NCBI GenBank assembly: GCA_964652025.1
Contig: CAZYZX010000008.1
Span: forward strand, 1 to 64,000
Source: JAEXOD01 sp964652025
GTDB lineage: Bacteria; Bacteroidota; Ignavibacteria; Ignavibacteriales; Melioribacteraceae
Length of the DNA stretch: 64,000 bases
Direction: 5' to 3'
The first letter of the stretch is position 1. Each line of letters begins with the position of its first letter. Of this stretch, positions 42,008 through 50,717 are shown in pieces. A program made the translations under genes and the position numbers. The notes beneath the pieces are model-generated. The model ran no database searches, had not been told where the DNA came from, and worked only from the letters and a program-made list of their open reading frames with translations.

Positions 42008-43000
42008 CTATTCTGTTACTTCTTCATCTTCAACTAATTCATCTGCAAATTCTTCAGCTAAAGCTAAACCGCCATAAATAGCAGCATCATCACCTAGTTT
42101 AGTTGTTACTAAATTCACAATTTTGCCCGGTTCGGGTAAAACAGCTTTTTCAAATTCCTTTTTAATAACTGGCAACATATATTTACCCATAGCTTCTATA
42201 ACACCACCACCTAAAACAATTGTATCTATATTAAGTAATGTTACAATACTACCTAAAACAGTACCAATTATTTTAGAAGCTTTGTTTATGTTAGATTTAA
42301 CCACTTTATCGTTTTTTAACATAGCTTGCAAAAGAACTTTGCTTTTTATAGCTTTTTTATCAGCAACTAACTCTGTAATAACCGATTTTTTACCAGCTTT
42401 AATATCTTTTAATATTGCTTTTACTATAGCAGTTCTGCTTGCTAAAGTTTCAAAAGTTGTTTTCTTTTTATTCCCCAGTAACATTCCTTCTTCAGATACT
42501 AAAATATGCCCTATTTCACCCGCAAAATAACTTGAACCGCGATAAATTTTACCATCAAAAAATAATGCCCCACCAATACCCGTACCAACAAAAATAACCA
42601 GCATATTATTTACTTTATCATTAAATTCATATTTTTTTATTCCTAAACCACCCAAATTAACGTCATTTTCTATTAATACTGGTATCTTAAAATGTTTTTG
42701 TAATGCTTTTTTAATGTTATAGTTTTTAATTTGTAAATTGGGTGCATTACCAATAATTCCCGATAGTGGATTGACCGTTCCAGGCACACCCAAACAAATG
42801 GCTTTAATCTTGTCTTCTGTAACACCAGCCTTTTCTAAAAGCATAAAAACAGATTCTACAATATCTTTTACTAATTGAGCTGGGCCTTTTTTAAATTTAG
42901 TAGCTACTTTTTCTCTTGCAATTATTTCTTTGTTATCATTTATTAATGCGCTTAAAATTTTTGTGCCACCCAAATCTACCGATATTGTAAAATCTTTCAT
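42008..43000 (-). CDS. ROK-family sugar kinase (glucokinase-like)
   Basis: The protein has 330 residues. The ATP site is seen in DLGGTKIL, and the ROK signature region in VGTGIGGALFFDG with GEIGHILVSEEG. LGVPGTVNP and IENDVNLGGLG are also typical. The usual zinc motif CxCGxxGCxE after the GH is missing: the stretch reads GMLLGNKKKTTFE instead. The tail is acidic (DELVEDEEVTE). ATP-dependent phosphorylation of glucose or N-acetylhexosamine is likely; it is not a ROK repressor because no N-terminal HTH is present. GGAG precedes the ATG. Confidence 0.9.
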   Translation of the reverse strand: MKDFTISVDLGGTKILSALINDNKEIIAREKVATKFKKGPAQLVKDIVESVFMLLEKAGVTEDKIKAICLGVPGTVNPLSGIIGNAPNLQIKNYNIKKALQKHFKIPVLIENDVNLGGLGIKKYEFNDKVNNMLVIFVGTGIGGALFFDGKIYRGSSYFAGEIGHILVSEEGMLLGNKKKTTFETLASRTAIVKAILKDIKAGKKSVITELVADKKAIKSKVLLQAMLKNDKVVKSNINKASKIIGTVLGSIVTLLNIDTIVLGGGVIEAMGKYMLPVIKKEFEKAVLPEPGKIVNLVTTKLGDDAAIYGGLALAEEFADELVEDEEVTE

Positions 43001-43092
43001 GCAATTTCTCCGCTATTATTATTTAACTACGTTAATTTAATTAGATATTCTTTAAATTTCAAATTTTTATTAATCAAACAAACTAATTTTTG

Positions 43093-43100
43093 TATTTTTG
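43093..43100 (+). promoter_or_regulatory. Candidate -7 element (TATTTTTG) for ksgA
   Basis: TATTTTTG matches TAnnTTTG and is followed by TAATA, 21 bases before the ATG of ksgA. No -33 TTG is found at the usual spacing. Confidence 0.38.
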
Positions 43101-43120
43101 TAATATTAAATTTTAATTTT

Positions 43121-43906
43121 ATGAAACCATTAAAACATTTTGGACAAAATTTTTTACAAGATAATAATATAATTAATAAAATTATTGAATTATTTAACCC
43201 CATTGATGACAATATTGTAATAGAAATTGGACCAGGTATGGGTGCCCTTACTAAGCAACTTTACCCTATTATAAAAAATTTTTACGCAATAGAAATAGAT
43301 ACTCGCGCTTTTGAAACACTATCTAAAACATTCCCCAATTTAATTTTATTTAACCAAGATGTTTTAGAATTTAACTTTGACCAAATTTATAAATTGCACA
43401 ATAAACCATTAAGAATTATTGGAAACTTACCATATAATATTACTTCACCAATTATTTTTAAGATATTTGAAAATATTGAGTATATACAAGACATGGTTTT
43501 TATGGTTCAATACGAAGTGGCTAAACGATTTACTGCACAAAAAGGAACTAAAGACTACGGCATTCTTTCCGTTTTATTAAACTATTTTACAGATACTAAG
43601 TTTGGCTTTAAAGTTTCTCGTAATTGCTTTTATCCCATTCCAAATGTAGAAAGTGCAGTTGTGCATATTAAAAGTAAAAAGAATTTTGATAATGTGGATA
43701 AAAAAATTTTTATATCAACCGTTAAAGCAGCTTTTGGAAATAGAAGAAAGACCCTTAAAAATTCTTTTTCTAATAGTATTTTTAGGGATTTTGACCTAAG
43801 TAAAATAGATTTTGATTTTACAAAGCGCGCAGAAGAATTAGATTTAGCTGCATTTATCTATTTAACAAAAGAGTTTACTAAACTGCTTTATCAAAACCAA
43901 AATTAA
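43121..43906 (+). CDS. rsmA: 16S rRNA dimethyladenosine transferase
   Basis: The 261-residue length is normal for KsgA/RsmA. It begins MKPLKHFGQNFLQD and shows the SAM site IEIGPGMGALTKQL, the catalytic GNLPYNITSPI and FGNRRKTLKN in the C-terminal domain. It dimethylates two adenines at the 3' end of 16S rRNA late in 30S assembly. No Shine-Dalgarno is seen before the ATG. Confidence 0.97.
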   Translation: MKPLKHFGQNFLQDNNIINKIIELFNPIDDNIVIEIGPGMGALTKQLYPIIKNFYAIEIDTRAFETLSKTFPNLILFNQDVLEFNFDQIYKLHNKPLRIIGNLPYNITSPIIFKIFENIEYIQDMVFMVQYEVAKRFTAQKGTKDYGILSVLLNYFTDTKFGFKVSRNCFYPIPNVESAVVHIKSKKNFDNVDKKIFISTVKAAFGNRRKTLKNSFSNSIFRDFDLSKIDFDFTKRAEELDLAAFIYLTKEFTKLLYQNQN

Positions 43907-43949
43907 AATTAATAAATAGGAACTTTTTAAATTAATAAAAAATTAAATA

Positions 43950-44273
43950 TTATATTTTACCTAAATCAACTTTGGTTATAATATCAATAATTACAGAAAA
44001 ATAGCGGTCTAATGAACAATTTGCATCTTCTTTTAAATAACAAAAGCCGTTTTTGTTGCGGGTTTTACACTTTGCACAAATCGTATCCTTTAAAGCTTGG
44101 CGTATTTCATCATAAGTTTTATCTGCATTCTGGTGAACTACATCAACTATTTCATCTGTATATAATTCCACTGCGCAAACTTCTTGATTATTTAATGTAC
44201 AACGCCCTTTTTGGTCACTATCGCAACAAATTGTGCAAACATGTTGTTTTAATGCTACTCTATATTTATTCAT
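43950..44273 (-). CDS. Small cysteine-rich protein with two identical C4 motifs
   Basis: The 107-residue protein contains two copies of one Cys pattern, C-x2-C-x8-C-x7-C, at C13/C16/C25/C33 and C66/C69/C78/C86, each followed by an acidic/hydrophobic helix (DEIVDVV and SVIIDII). An additional Cys (C17) occurs in copy one. The spacing is identical in both halves, so the gene arose by internal duplication. Binding of two Zn or FeS centres is likely; the spacing differs from the CxxCxxCxxxC of classical ferredoxins. There is no signal peptide. It is divergent from ubiE with 63 bases between. I have the impression that related small proteins occur in anaerobes but know no function. Confidence 0.78.
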   Translation of the reverse strand: MNKYRVALKQHVCTICCDSDQKGRCTLNNQEVCAVELYTDEIVDVVHQNADKTYDEIRQALKDTICAKCKTRNKNGFCYLKEDANCSLDRYFSVIIDIITKVDLGKI

Positions 44274-44336
44274 ACCTAAACTCTATTTTAATAATAACAA
44301 AATTTAGTAATAACATTCACTTTAATCAAGGGAATT

Positions 44337-45023
44337 ATGCATAAAAAAGATAAAGTAAAAAGAATTTTTGACTCAATTAGCCATAAATACGATTTTTTGA
44401 ACCACCTTTTAAGCTTTGGCATAGATTATTATTGGCGTTATAAGGCACTTAAAAAAGCAAAAGTAAATAGTAATACTATTCTTTTGGATGTTGCTTGCGG
44501 AACGGGTGATTTTTCTATTGCCGCAAAAAAATTTGGAGTAAATAATATTTTTGCTATAGATCTATCCAAAAACATGCTTATGCTTTTTAACAAAAAAGCA
44601 GAGTGGTCTAAAGGTAAAATTGTTCAAACTGTAGCAGAGTTTATTCCTTATAAACCCAATATGTTTACAGATATTACTGTTGCATTTGGTGTTAGAAACT
44701 TTTACGATATCCAAAAAGGATTTGACGAGTTTTTTAGAGTATTAAAACCCAATGGTAAAGTTACTATTTTAGAGTTTAGACTACCAAAAAATAAAATAAT
44801 TGCAGCTATTTATAATTTTTATTTTAATAAAATATTGCCACTAATAGGTAAGCTAATATCTAAAGATAACGAAGCATATAGATACTTGCCCGATTCTGTT
44901 AGCGATTTTGATGCAACAGTAGACTTAAAACAACTTTTGCAAAATAGCGGATTTAAAGATATAAAAACCTATAGTGCAACTTTTGGTATTGTACAAATAG
45001 TAATAGGAAATAAGCTAAACTAA
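44337..45023 (+). CDS. ubiE: Demethylmenaquinone methyltransferase (UbiE/MenG)
   Basis: The 228-residue length is typical. The SAM-binding motif is DVACGTGDFS, with AFGVRNF and KPNGKVTILEF further on; MHKKDKVKRIFDSIS with YDFLNHLLSFGID is the family start. It catalyses the last C-methylation of menaquinone, fitting a menaquinone-using relative of Bacteroidota. AAGGGA precedes the ATG. Its stop overlaps the convergent murI stop by four bases. Confidence 0.95.
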   Translation: MHKKDKVKRIFDSISHKYDFLNHLLSFGIDYYWRYKALKKAKVNSNTILLDVACGTGDFSIAAKKFGVNNIFAIDLSKNMLMLFNKKAEWSKGKIVQTVAEFIPYKPNMFTDITVAFGVRNFYDIQKGFDEFFRVLKPNGKVTILEFRLPKNKIIAAIYNFYFNKILPLIGKLISKDNEAYRYLPDSVSDFDATVDLKQLLQNSGFKDIKTYSATFGIVQIVIGNKLN

Positions 45024-45847
45024 TCTGTTGTTAGCTCGTCCAAGTCTACTTTATACATATTATTAATAGTTTTACCTAAAAATCTTTCCGCAACAACTTT
45101 AAATTTTTCTGGTAAATCGCTAACGTAGTACTCGTGTTTCCCTTCTTGGTTGATAGGGGTTTTTAAACCTCTCCCCGTCAAATAATTATCCACAATTTTA
45201 GTTGCAGCCTGTCCGCTATCAATTAAAGTAACTTTTTTACCCATCACTTTTTGAATAACATTAGCAAGCAAAGGATAATGAGTACACCCTAAAATTAAAG
45301 TATCAATACCAGTTTCTTTTAGCTCTGTAAGGTATTCTTTAGCAATAAGCTCTGTAGCTTTGTGGTCGGTCCAACCTTCTTCTGCAAGAGGAACAAATAA
45401 AGGACATGCTTTTTCGTAAACTTCAAGCGTTGGGTCAATTCTTAATAGTTCTTTAGAATATGCTTTATTATTTATTGTGCTATTAGTACCAATAACACCT
45501 ATTTTTTTATTTTTAGTTACTTGGATAGCCATAGCAGCACCGGGCTCAATCATTCCAATAACTGGTATTTTATATGTCTTTCTTAAAATATCTATAGCTA
45601 CAGAAGAAACCGTATTACAAGCTACAATAATAAGTTTAACATTTTTTTTCATTAAAAACTTAGCGTCTTGCTTTGCATATTCTATAATTGTTTGGTTGGA
45701 TTTTGTACCATAAGGTACCCTTGCAGTATCACCAAAATAAATTATATTTTCGCAAGGTAAATAAGCAGAAATTCTTTTTACAACTGATAAACCTCCAATA
45801 CCAGAATCAAACACCCCAATTGGGTTATATCTGTCCATAAAATTCAA
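45020..45847 (-). CDS. murI: Glutamate racemase
   Basis: The protein has about 275 residues. It converts L- to D-glutamate for peptidoglycan. The two catalytic cysteines are in VACNTVSS and LGCTHYPLL, and the N-terminus has IGVFDSGIGGLSVV. The start may be the TTG at 45847 (GGAG six bases upstream) or the in-frame ATG nine bases later; the Shine-Dalgarno spacing favours TTG. It follows the GlnD gene by nine bases, so the two are probably co-transcribed. Confidence 0.96.
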   Translation of the reverse strand: MNFMDRYNPIGVFDSGIGGLSVVKRISAYLPCENIIYFGDTARVPYGTKSNQTIIEYAKQDAKFLMKKNVKLIIVACNTVSSVAIDILRKTYKIPVIGMIEPGAAMAIQVTKNKKIGVIGTNSTINNKAYSKELLRIDPTLEVYEKACPLFVPLAEEGWTDHKATELIAKEYLTELKETGIDTLILGCTHYPLLANVIQKVMGKKVTLIDSGQAATKIVDNYLTGRGLKTPINQEGKHEYYVSDLPEKFKVVAERFLGKTINNMYKVDLDELTTD

Positions 45848-45856
45848 ATTTAACTC

Positions 45857-48415
45857 CTATAACATATCTTCTATTGTTTGCGTTAACGTCACCCGTATAA
45901 GCTCATAATCGTTAACAGAAAATTTTTTATTGTTCTTTTTATAAGTATAAAACGAGTCTACTACATCATCCCCTTTTGTAGAAATTTTAGCAAACGCAAT
46001 ATGCAATCCTAATTCTGATATAGTTTTAGTTATTTGATATAGTAAACCTAATCTATCGGGTGAAAAAACATCTATAATTAAGTATTTTTCGTGCTCTTCA
46101 AAATTAATTTTAACCTTACCATGCCGTTTAAAGAATTTTCTTTCAATTCTCCACCACTTACTTTTAGCTTTATTAAATTCTTTAGTTAAAAGTAAGTTAT
46201 CGCTAATAGCAAGGAAAAGGTCATTTTTAATTTTATCGTAACGGCTGGGATCTACTGTTTTATTCGTTCTAAAATCTGTTACATTAAAACTATCTATTAT
46301 AATACCATCTTTGCGGGTAAATATTTTTGCATCGTGTATGTTAATATCATTAATAGAAAGTGTACCGCATAACCTTGCCAAAATACCTTCTATATCTTTT
46401 GTAATAATGGTAATATTGGTGTAGTCATCCATTTCCTTAAAGAATACACTTAAATCATTCCCCTTTTCTATCTCTTCAACATGCTTGTTTATTTCTTCTT
46501 CTGTATATTGTTGTAAATAAGAAATATCATTTATAGATTGAATGTGATCTTTAATCATTTCATTAGTTAAATAAACATTCCCCTCAAGCATTTTCTTTGT
46601 TTTTTCATAAATAAGCTCTTCACCCGTTTGTTGCTCTTGTAACATATGCTTTGTTTTTCGATAAAGTTCATAAAGCATGTCACTTTTCCATTGCGTCCAT
46701 ACTATTGGGCTAACGGCAGATAAATCCGCATATGTAAGTAAATATAAATAATCTAAATACTTTATATTTGGAAAAATTGAAGAGAAATTATTAAGCGTTT
46801 GGGGGTCGTTTAAATTTCTTCGGAATGCGTTTTGCTCCATAGTTAAATGATGAAGCACTAAAAAGCTAACAAGTTTTATATCTTCCTTATCATAACCTAA
46901 AACTTCCATATTAGTTTTTACAAGCTCGCTACCTAATATTTCGTGACCAACTATACTAATTGGTTTAGCGATATCGTGGAATAACACAGCCATAAATAAA
47001 AGGTCTTTATTTTCAATCTCAGAGTATAATTTACCCAACATATTAAATTGACCTTCTAACTTTTCTAAATTAATTATGGCAATTAAAGTATGTTCATCTG
47101 CCGTATAACAATGATAAACACCCGGTTGAAAAAATCCGTTTAGGTCTGCAAACTCTGGTAAAACTAAAGATAAAACTCCTAATTCGTTCATTGCAGATAA
47201 AGTTAACCCCACGTTTTTAGGAAGTTTTAATATTTCCCTAAAAAATATAAAGGATTCATTATTGCGCTCCATTTCGATGTTATAATCGTGCACTGTTTGA
47301 ATAATTAACGAGCGCAAATTTTCATCAAAAACAGCACCGTAAACGCCTCTATAATAAAATGCTTTAAGAATATCAGAAAGCGAAAATTCTTTTTTATTAA
47401 TAACAGAAATAATATTTGCTTTTATAGAAAAATCATCATCTATGCTTATAGAAAGGAAATCCGTTATTGGTTCAGAAATCTGTTCAGTATACTTGCGTAT
47501 CATCGTATTAGTAAATCTATTAATAACCACAGCAGACTCGAAATATTGACGCATAAAGATTTGAATATCTCCCTTATTTGCATACATTTTTTGTGCAATT
47601 TTCTCTTGGCTTTCAAATTCTAAACGGTCGTTTTTACGGTTATTAATAAAATGCAAATAGTTACGAGTTTTAAGCAAAAACTTATAAGCAGCTAAAAGCT
47701 TATTTAATTCTTTTATAGGAACTTGCTTTTCTGCTTTAAGCATATTAATAAAACTTGCGGTTTGTATAATTTCGTTCTGGTCAGATAAAAGTCTGTTATT
47801 TTTTAGTGCGTAAATCCACTCTACAGCTTGTAAATCCCTTAAACCACCAGCAGAAAATTTTATATTTGGTTCAATAACTTTTGGTGAAGCACCATATTTT
47901 TTGTGCCTTAACTGAATATCTTCAAAATACGCATAAATCAATCTTATTCGTGTCTCTTCGTCTAAAAAAGAAAAGAGTAAATTATTCCACTCGTTATAAA
48001 CTTTATTACTTCCTGTTAAAAAACGAGTTTCGAAAAATTGTGTTATTTTGGTAAGGTCGTAATCAATTGCAGGTGCAATATCAGAAAACTGTGCAACGGT
48101 GTGACTTATTTCTATCCCACAATCCCACAACAGCCTTATACACTTTTTTATAACTTCTTCGTATTTTGATGCATCTTCAGTTATAAACATTATATCTATA
48201 TCAGAAAAAGGTGCAAGCTCTCTTCGGCTAAAACTACCCGCACTTACTATTGCAAATTCTATTTCCTCTTTAGATAATATATCTACTATAAACTCTTCTA
48301 TTAACAAACTATAATTAAAACAAAAGCTAAAGGAATCATCTAACAACTCTGTGTCGCTAAATATCCTTTCCTTTAAATTTAAAAAACGTTCTTTTATTTT
48401 AATTACTTCTTGCAT
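45857..48415 (-). CDS. glnD: PII uridylyltransferase/uridylyl-removing enzyme (GlnD)
   Basis: The 852-residue length matches GlnD. The nucleotidyltransferase domain carries SAGSFSRRELAPFSDIDIMF. The HD domain has YTADEHTLIAI, then FHDIAKP and LVLHHL. Two C-terminal ACT domains (NITIITKDIEGILARLCGTL and KYLIIDVFSPDRLGLLYQIT) bind glutamine. The enzyme modifies PII proteins according to nitrogen status; no PII gene is in the window. A promoter candidate (48463-48495) and a second -7 element (48436-48443) lie just before it. There is no Shine-Dalgarno. Confidence 0.93.
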   Translation of the reverse strand: MQEVIKIKERFLNLKERIFSDTELLDDSFSFCFNYSLLIEEFIVDILSKEEIEFAIVSAGSFSRRELAPFSDIDIMFITEDASKYEEVIKKCIRLLWDCGIEISHTVAQFSDIAPAIDYDLTKITQFFETRFLTGSNKVYNEWNNLLFSFLDEETRIRLIYAYFEDIQLRHKKYGASPKVIEPNIKFSAGGLRDLQAVEWIYALKNNRLLSDQNEIIQTASFINMLKAEKQVPIKELNKLLAAYKFLLKTRNYLHFINNRKNDRLEFESQEKIAQKMYANKGDIQIFMRQYFESAVVINRFTNTMIRKYTEQISEPITDFLSISIDDDFSIKANIISVINKKEFSLSDILKAFYYRGVYGAVFDENLRSLIIQTVHDYNIEMERNNESFIFFREILKLPKNVGLTLSAMNELGVLSLVLPEFADLNGFFQPGVYHCYTADEHTLIAIINLEKLEGQFNMLGKLYSEIENKDLLFMAVLFHDIAKPISIVGHEILGSELVKTNMEVLGYDKEDIKLVSFLVLHHLTMEQNAFRRNLNDPQTLNNFSSIFPNIKYLDYLYLLTYADLSAVSPIVWTQWKSDMLYELYRKTKHMLQEQQTGEELIYEKTKKMLEGNVYLTNEMIKDHIQSINDISYLQQYTEEEINKHVEEIEKGNDLSVFFKEMDDYTNITIITKDIEGILARLCGTLSINDINIHDAKIFTRKDGIIIDSFNVTDFRTNKTVDPSRYDKIKNDLFLAISDNLLLTKEFNKAKSKWWRIERKFFKRHGKVKINFEEHEKYLIIDVFSPDRLGLLYQITKTISELGLHIAFAKISTKGDDVVDSFYTYKKNNKKFSVNDYELIRVTLTQTIEDML

Positions 48416-48435
48416 AAAGAAATTATTTTAATTTG

Positions 48436-48443
48436 CAAATTTA
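48436..48443 (-). promoter_or_regulatory. Second candidate -7 element (TAAATTTG) for glnD
   Basis: The minus strand reads TAAATTTG, an exact TAnnTTTG match in the context CTTAAATTTGCAAAT, 20 bases before the glnD ATG. It repeats the element at 48463-48470. A start here would leave a leader of only about 15 bases, matching the lack of a Shine-Dalgarno. Confidence 0.4.
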
Positions 48444-48462
48444 AGCATTTTATTTATCATTA

Positions 48463-48495
48463 CAAATTTAAGACATTTAATATAATATTTATCAA
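48463..48495 (-). promoter_or_regulatory. Candidate glnD promoter, TTG-N22-TAAATTTG
   Basis: On the minus strand TTG (495-493) is followed by 22 bases and an exact TAAATTTG (470-463). Both halves and the spacing fit the Bacteroidota consensus. It lies about 50 bases before glnD, separating glnD-murI from the upstream operon. Confidence 0.55.
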
Positions 48496-48532
48496 TTTTT
48501 TATAAATTTTATTAAAATAAATATATATTTAA

Positions 48533-49219
48533 TTATACATTCAAAAATTCGTTCCAAATATTATAAAGTTCTGCTGTGGCTAATAAATCCTTAAAGCAGT
48601 ATTTAGCAATTTCCTTATGCATACCCGCTTTAAACATATTTCTAACTTCCATGCCGTTTTCATAATCTGTTTTAGGAGAAGTTATACCAAAAGCTTTGCA
48701 ATAAAAATCTAAATTAAACTTTTTTACTAACCCATGATAAGAAAATTGCTCTAACAAATCGATGTGCTTAATATTTGTATTTTTTAAACTAACTAAATTA
48801 ACAGAGGGTTTTATTTTTAATATAGATGAGCGAAGCATTAAAAATGGGAAGTCAAAATTTTTACCATTAAAGGTGATAATAGTATCAACTTTTTTAATAA
48901 AAGCCCAAAAATTAGTTAGCATTTCTTCTTCTGTAAAAGCTTTACATTTAAAGGTCTGCTCTTCATTTTCGTATTCTTCTTGTGTATCAGATAAATAATA
49001 CACGCTCCCTTTTTGTTTATCTATATTATAAATGCCAATTGCAGAAATATTAGCAGTAAATGGATATAAACTTAAATATCTTATTGCTTCATCGCGCTTT
49101 TCTTGCCGCAAAGTTTCGTCATGCTCTTTTTCTGCATATCGCATAATAAACTCCTGCTGGCTTTCAGAAAGAGTATCAAAATCGTAACCTGCTGTTTCAA
49201 TATCTAAAACAACTTTCAT
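48533..49219 (-). CDS. PolB-type 3'-5' exonuclease (RNase H fold)
   Basis: The 228-residue single domain carries the DEDD-family residues: MKVVLDIETAG (D5, E7), IITFNGKNFDFPFLMLRS and the last motif CFKDLLATAELYN. This matches the predicted stand-alone exonuclease domain of family B polymerases (DNA_pol_B_exo2). It probably acts in DNA repair or proofreading. It is the last gene of the birA operon; its start overlaps the thioesterase stop by four bases (ATGA). Confidence 0.85.
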   Translation of the reverse strand: MKVVLDIETAGYDFDTLSESQQEFIMRYAEKEHDETLRQEKRDEAIRYLSLYPFTANISAIGIYNIDKQKGSVYYLSDTQEEYENEEQTFKCKAFTEEEMLTNFWAFIKKVDTIITFNGKNFDFPFLMLRSSILKIKPSVNLVSLKNTNIKHIDLLEQFSYHGLVKKFNLDFYCKAFGITSPKTDYENGMEVRNMFKAGMHKEIAKYCFKDLLATAELYNIWNEFLNV

Positions 49220-49659
49220 TCAATTATATTAACCTCTTTTTCAAAACTTTTAACCACATCATAAAACTCTTGGGGCAAGGGTTTACTTTTCATTGTACCT
49301 TTATCAATATAAACAAAAACGCCACCACCTTTTGCAATAATTTCGTTTTTTTGATTAGTAACTAAATGTAAAAACCCAAAACTGGATTTTTTAATATAAT
49401 TAATTTTGGTGTAAACCGTAACAGTATCATTCATCACTAAAGGCTTAATGTAATCGCATTCATTATGCGCCATTATTACAAAATTATTCCCCTCTAAAAA
49501 TTCATTTAAAGTAAATTTACTTTTTAATGTGTTCAAATAATCAATTCGTGCATCTTCAAAATAGCTAAAGTAAACTGCATTATTAACAACACCCATTAAA
49601 TCTACTTCTCTAAAACGCACCTTAAAAGTAATTGAATGATTAAAATTTTCTATTTCCAT
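49216..49659 (-). CDS. Acyl-CoA thioesterase of the 4HBT/YbgC hotdog family
   Basis: The 147-residue protein has FRVREVDLMGVVNNAVYFSYFEDARIDYL split over the family's catalytic loop: the Asp in EVDLMGVV and the Y..YFEDAR helix. The hotdog strands VTVYTKINYIKKSSFGF follow. It hydrolyses short acyl-CoA or hydroxybenzoyl-CoA-like thioesters; the physiological substrate is unknown. It overlaps its operon neighbours at both ends. Confidence 0.88.
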   Translation of the reverse strand: MEIENFNHSITFKVRFREVDLMGVVNNAVYFSYFEDARIDYLNTLKSKFTLNEFLEGNNFVIMAHNECDYIKPLVMNDTVTVYTKINYIKKSSFGFLHLVTNQKNEIIAKGGGVFVYIDKGTMKSKPLPQEFYDVVKSFEKEVNIIE

Positions 49660-50717
49660 ATAGGTTTCCTTACATTATATCCATCTAAGTTTTCTAATAC
49701 TTTACCAATTATTTTGGTTGCAAACTCAATTTCTTCAAAAGAAACATCTAAATGTGTAACGGCTCTAATAAAACCCGGTTTTCCTTCTGATAAAAGCAGC
49801 CCAAGTTTAGAGCACTCTTTAATAAATTCTTTAGCGTCGTAATCAATAATTTTAAACACTACCATATTAGTTTGCACACTTTTTGTATCAATTTCAAAGA
49901 ATTCATTATTAGCAATATATTTAGCTAATAATTTAGCTTTTTGGTGGTCTTCTTGTAAAGCAGCTAAGTGATACTTTAACGCATAAATCCCCGCAGCTGC
50001 TAAAATTCCTGCTTGGCGCATTCCTCCACCAAATGATTTCCGCACTCTAAAAGCTTTTTGTATTAATTCTTTATGCCCCAATAAAACACTTCCTACTGGT
50101 GCACCTAGCCCCTTGGAAAGACACACTGATATAGTATCAAAATATTTTCCATATTCCATATATGATATTTTGGTTTCTGTAGCTGCGTTCCATATTCTAG
50201 CACCATCACAATGGAAAAACAGATTGTGGTTATCTGCTAATTCTTTTAGATCTTTAATATTCCCCATAGGAATAATAGTTCCACCCGCTCTGTTGTGTGT
50301 GTTTTCTATTGCAATAACTTTTGTTCTTGGCATGTAATAAGCATCCCTTGGTCTTATACATTCCTCAACATCTTCTGGATACATTACTCCATATCTTCCT
50401 TTAACAGGATAAAGCTGCACCCCACTTAATTTTGCAGGGGAACCACTTTCGTAATGGAATATATGAGAATCTGCTTCACAAATAATTTCATCACCTGGGT
50501 TGGTAAGTATGTTTAATGCTATTTGATTACACATTGTGCCACTTGGAACAAATAAAGCAGCCTCTTTGCCAAACATTTCTGCAACAGTACGTTCAAGTCT
50601 TAAAACTGTTGGATCTTCTCTGTAAACATCATCCCCAACTTCTGCTTCATACATTGCTTGTCTCATACCTTTTGTTGGCACTGTTACGGTATCACTTCGT
50701 AAGTCTATAATTTTCAT
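49650..50717 (-). CDS. ltaE: Low-specificity L-threonine aldolase
   Basis: The 355-residue PLP enzyme begins with the family signature IDLRSDTVTVPTKGMRQAM and GDDVYREDPTVLRLE. The PLP lysine is in SVCLSKGLGAPVGSVL, and the substrate pocket segment FFHCDGARIWNA is also visible. It cleaves L-threonine or L-allo-threonine to glycine and acetaldehyde. The start overlaps the lnt stop by four bases, and the stop overlaps the thioesterase gene by ten. Confidence 0.94.
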   Translation of the reverse strand: MKIIDLRSDTVTVPTKGMRQAMYEAEVGDDVYREDPTVLRLERTVAEMFGKEAALFVPSGTMCNQIALNILTNPGDEIICEADSHIFHYESGSPAKLSGVQLYPVKGRYGVMYPEDVEECIRPRDAYYMPRTKVIAIENTHNRAGGTIIPMGNIKDLKELADNHNLFFHCDGARIWNAATETKISYMEYGKYFDTISVCLSKGLGAPVGSVLLGHKELIQKAFRVRKSFGGGMRQAGILAAAGIYALKYHLAALQEDHQKAKLLAKYIANNEFFEIDTKSVQTNMVVFKIIDYDAKEFIKECSKLGLLLSEGKPGFIRAVTHLDVSFEEIEFATKIIGKVLENLDGYNVRKPIWK

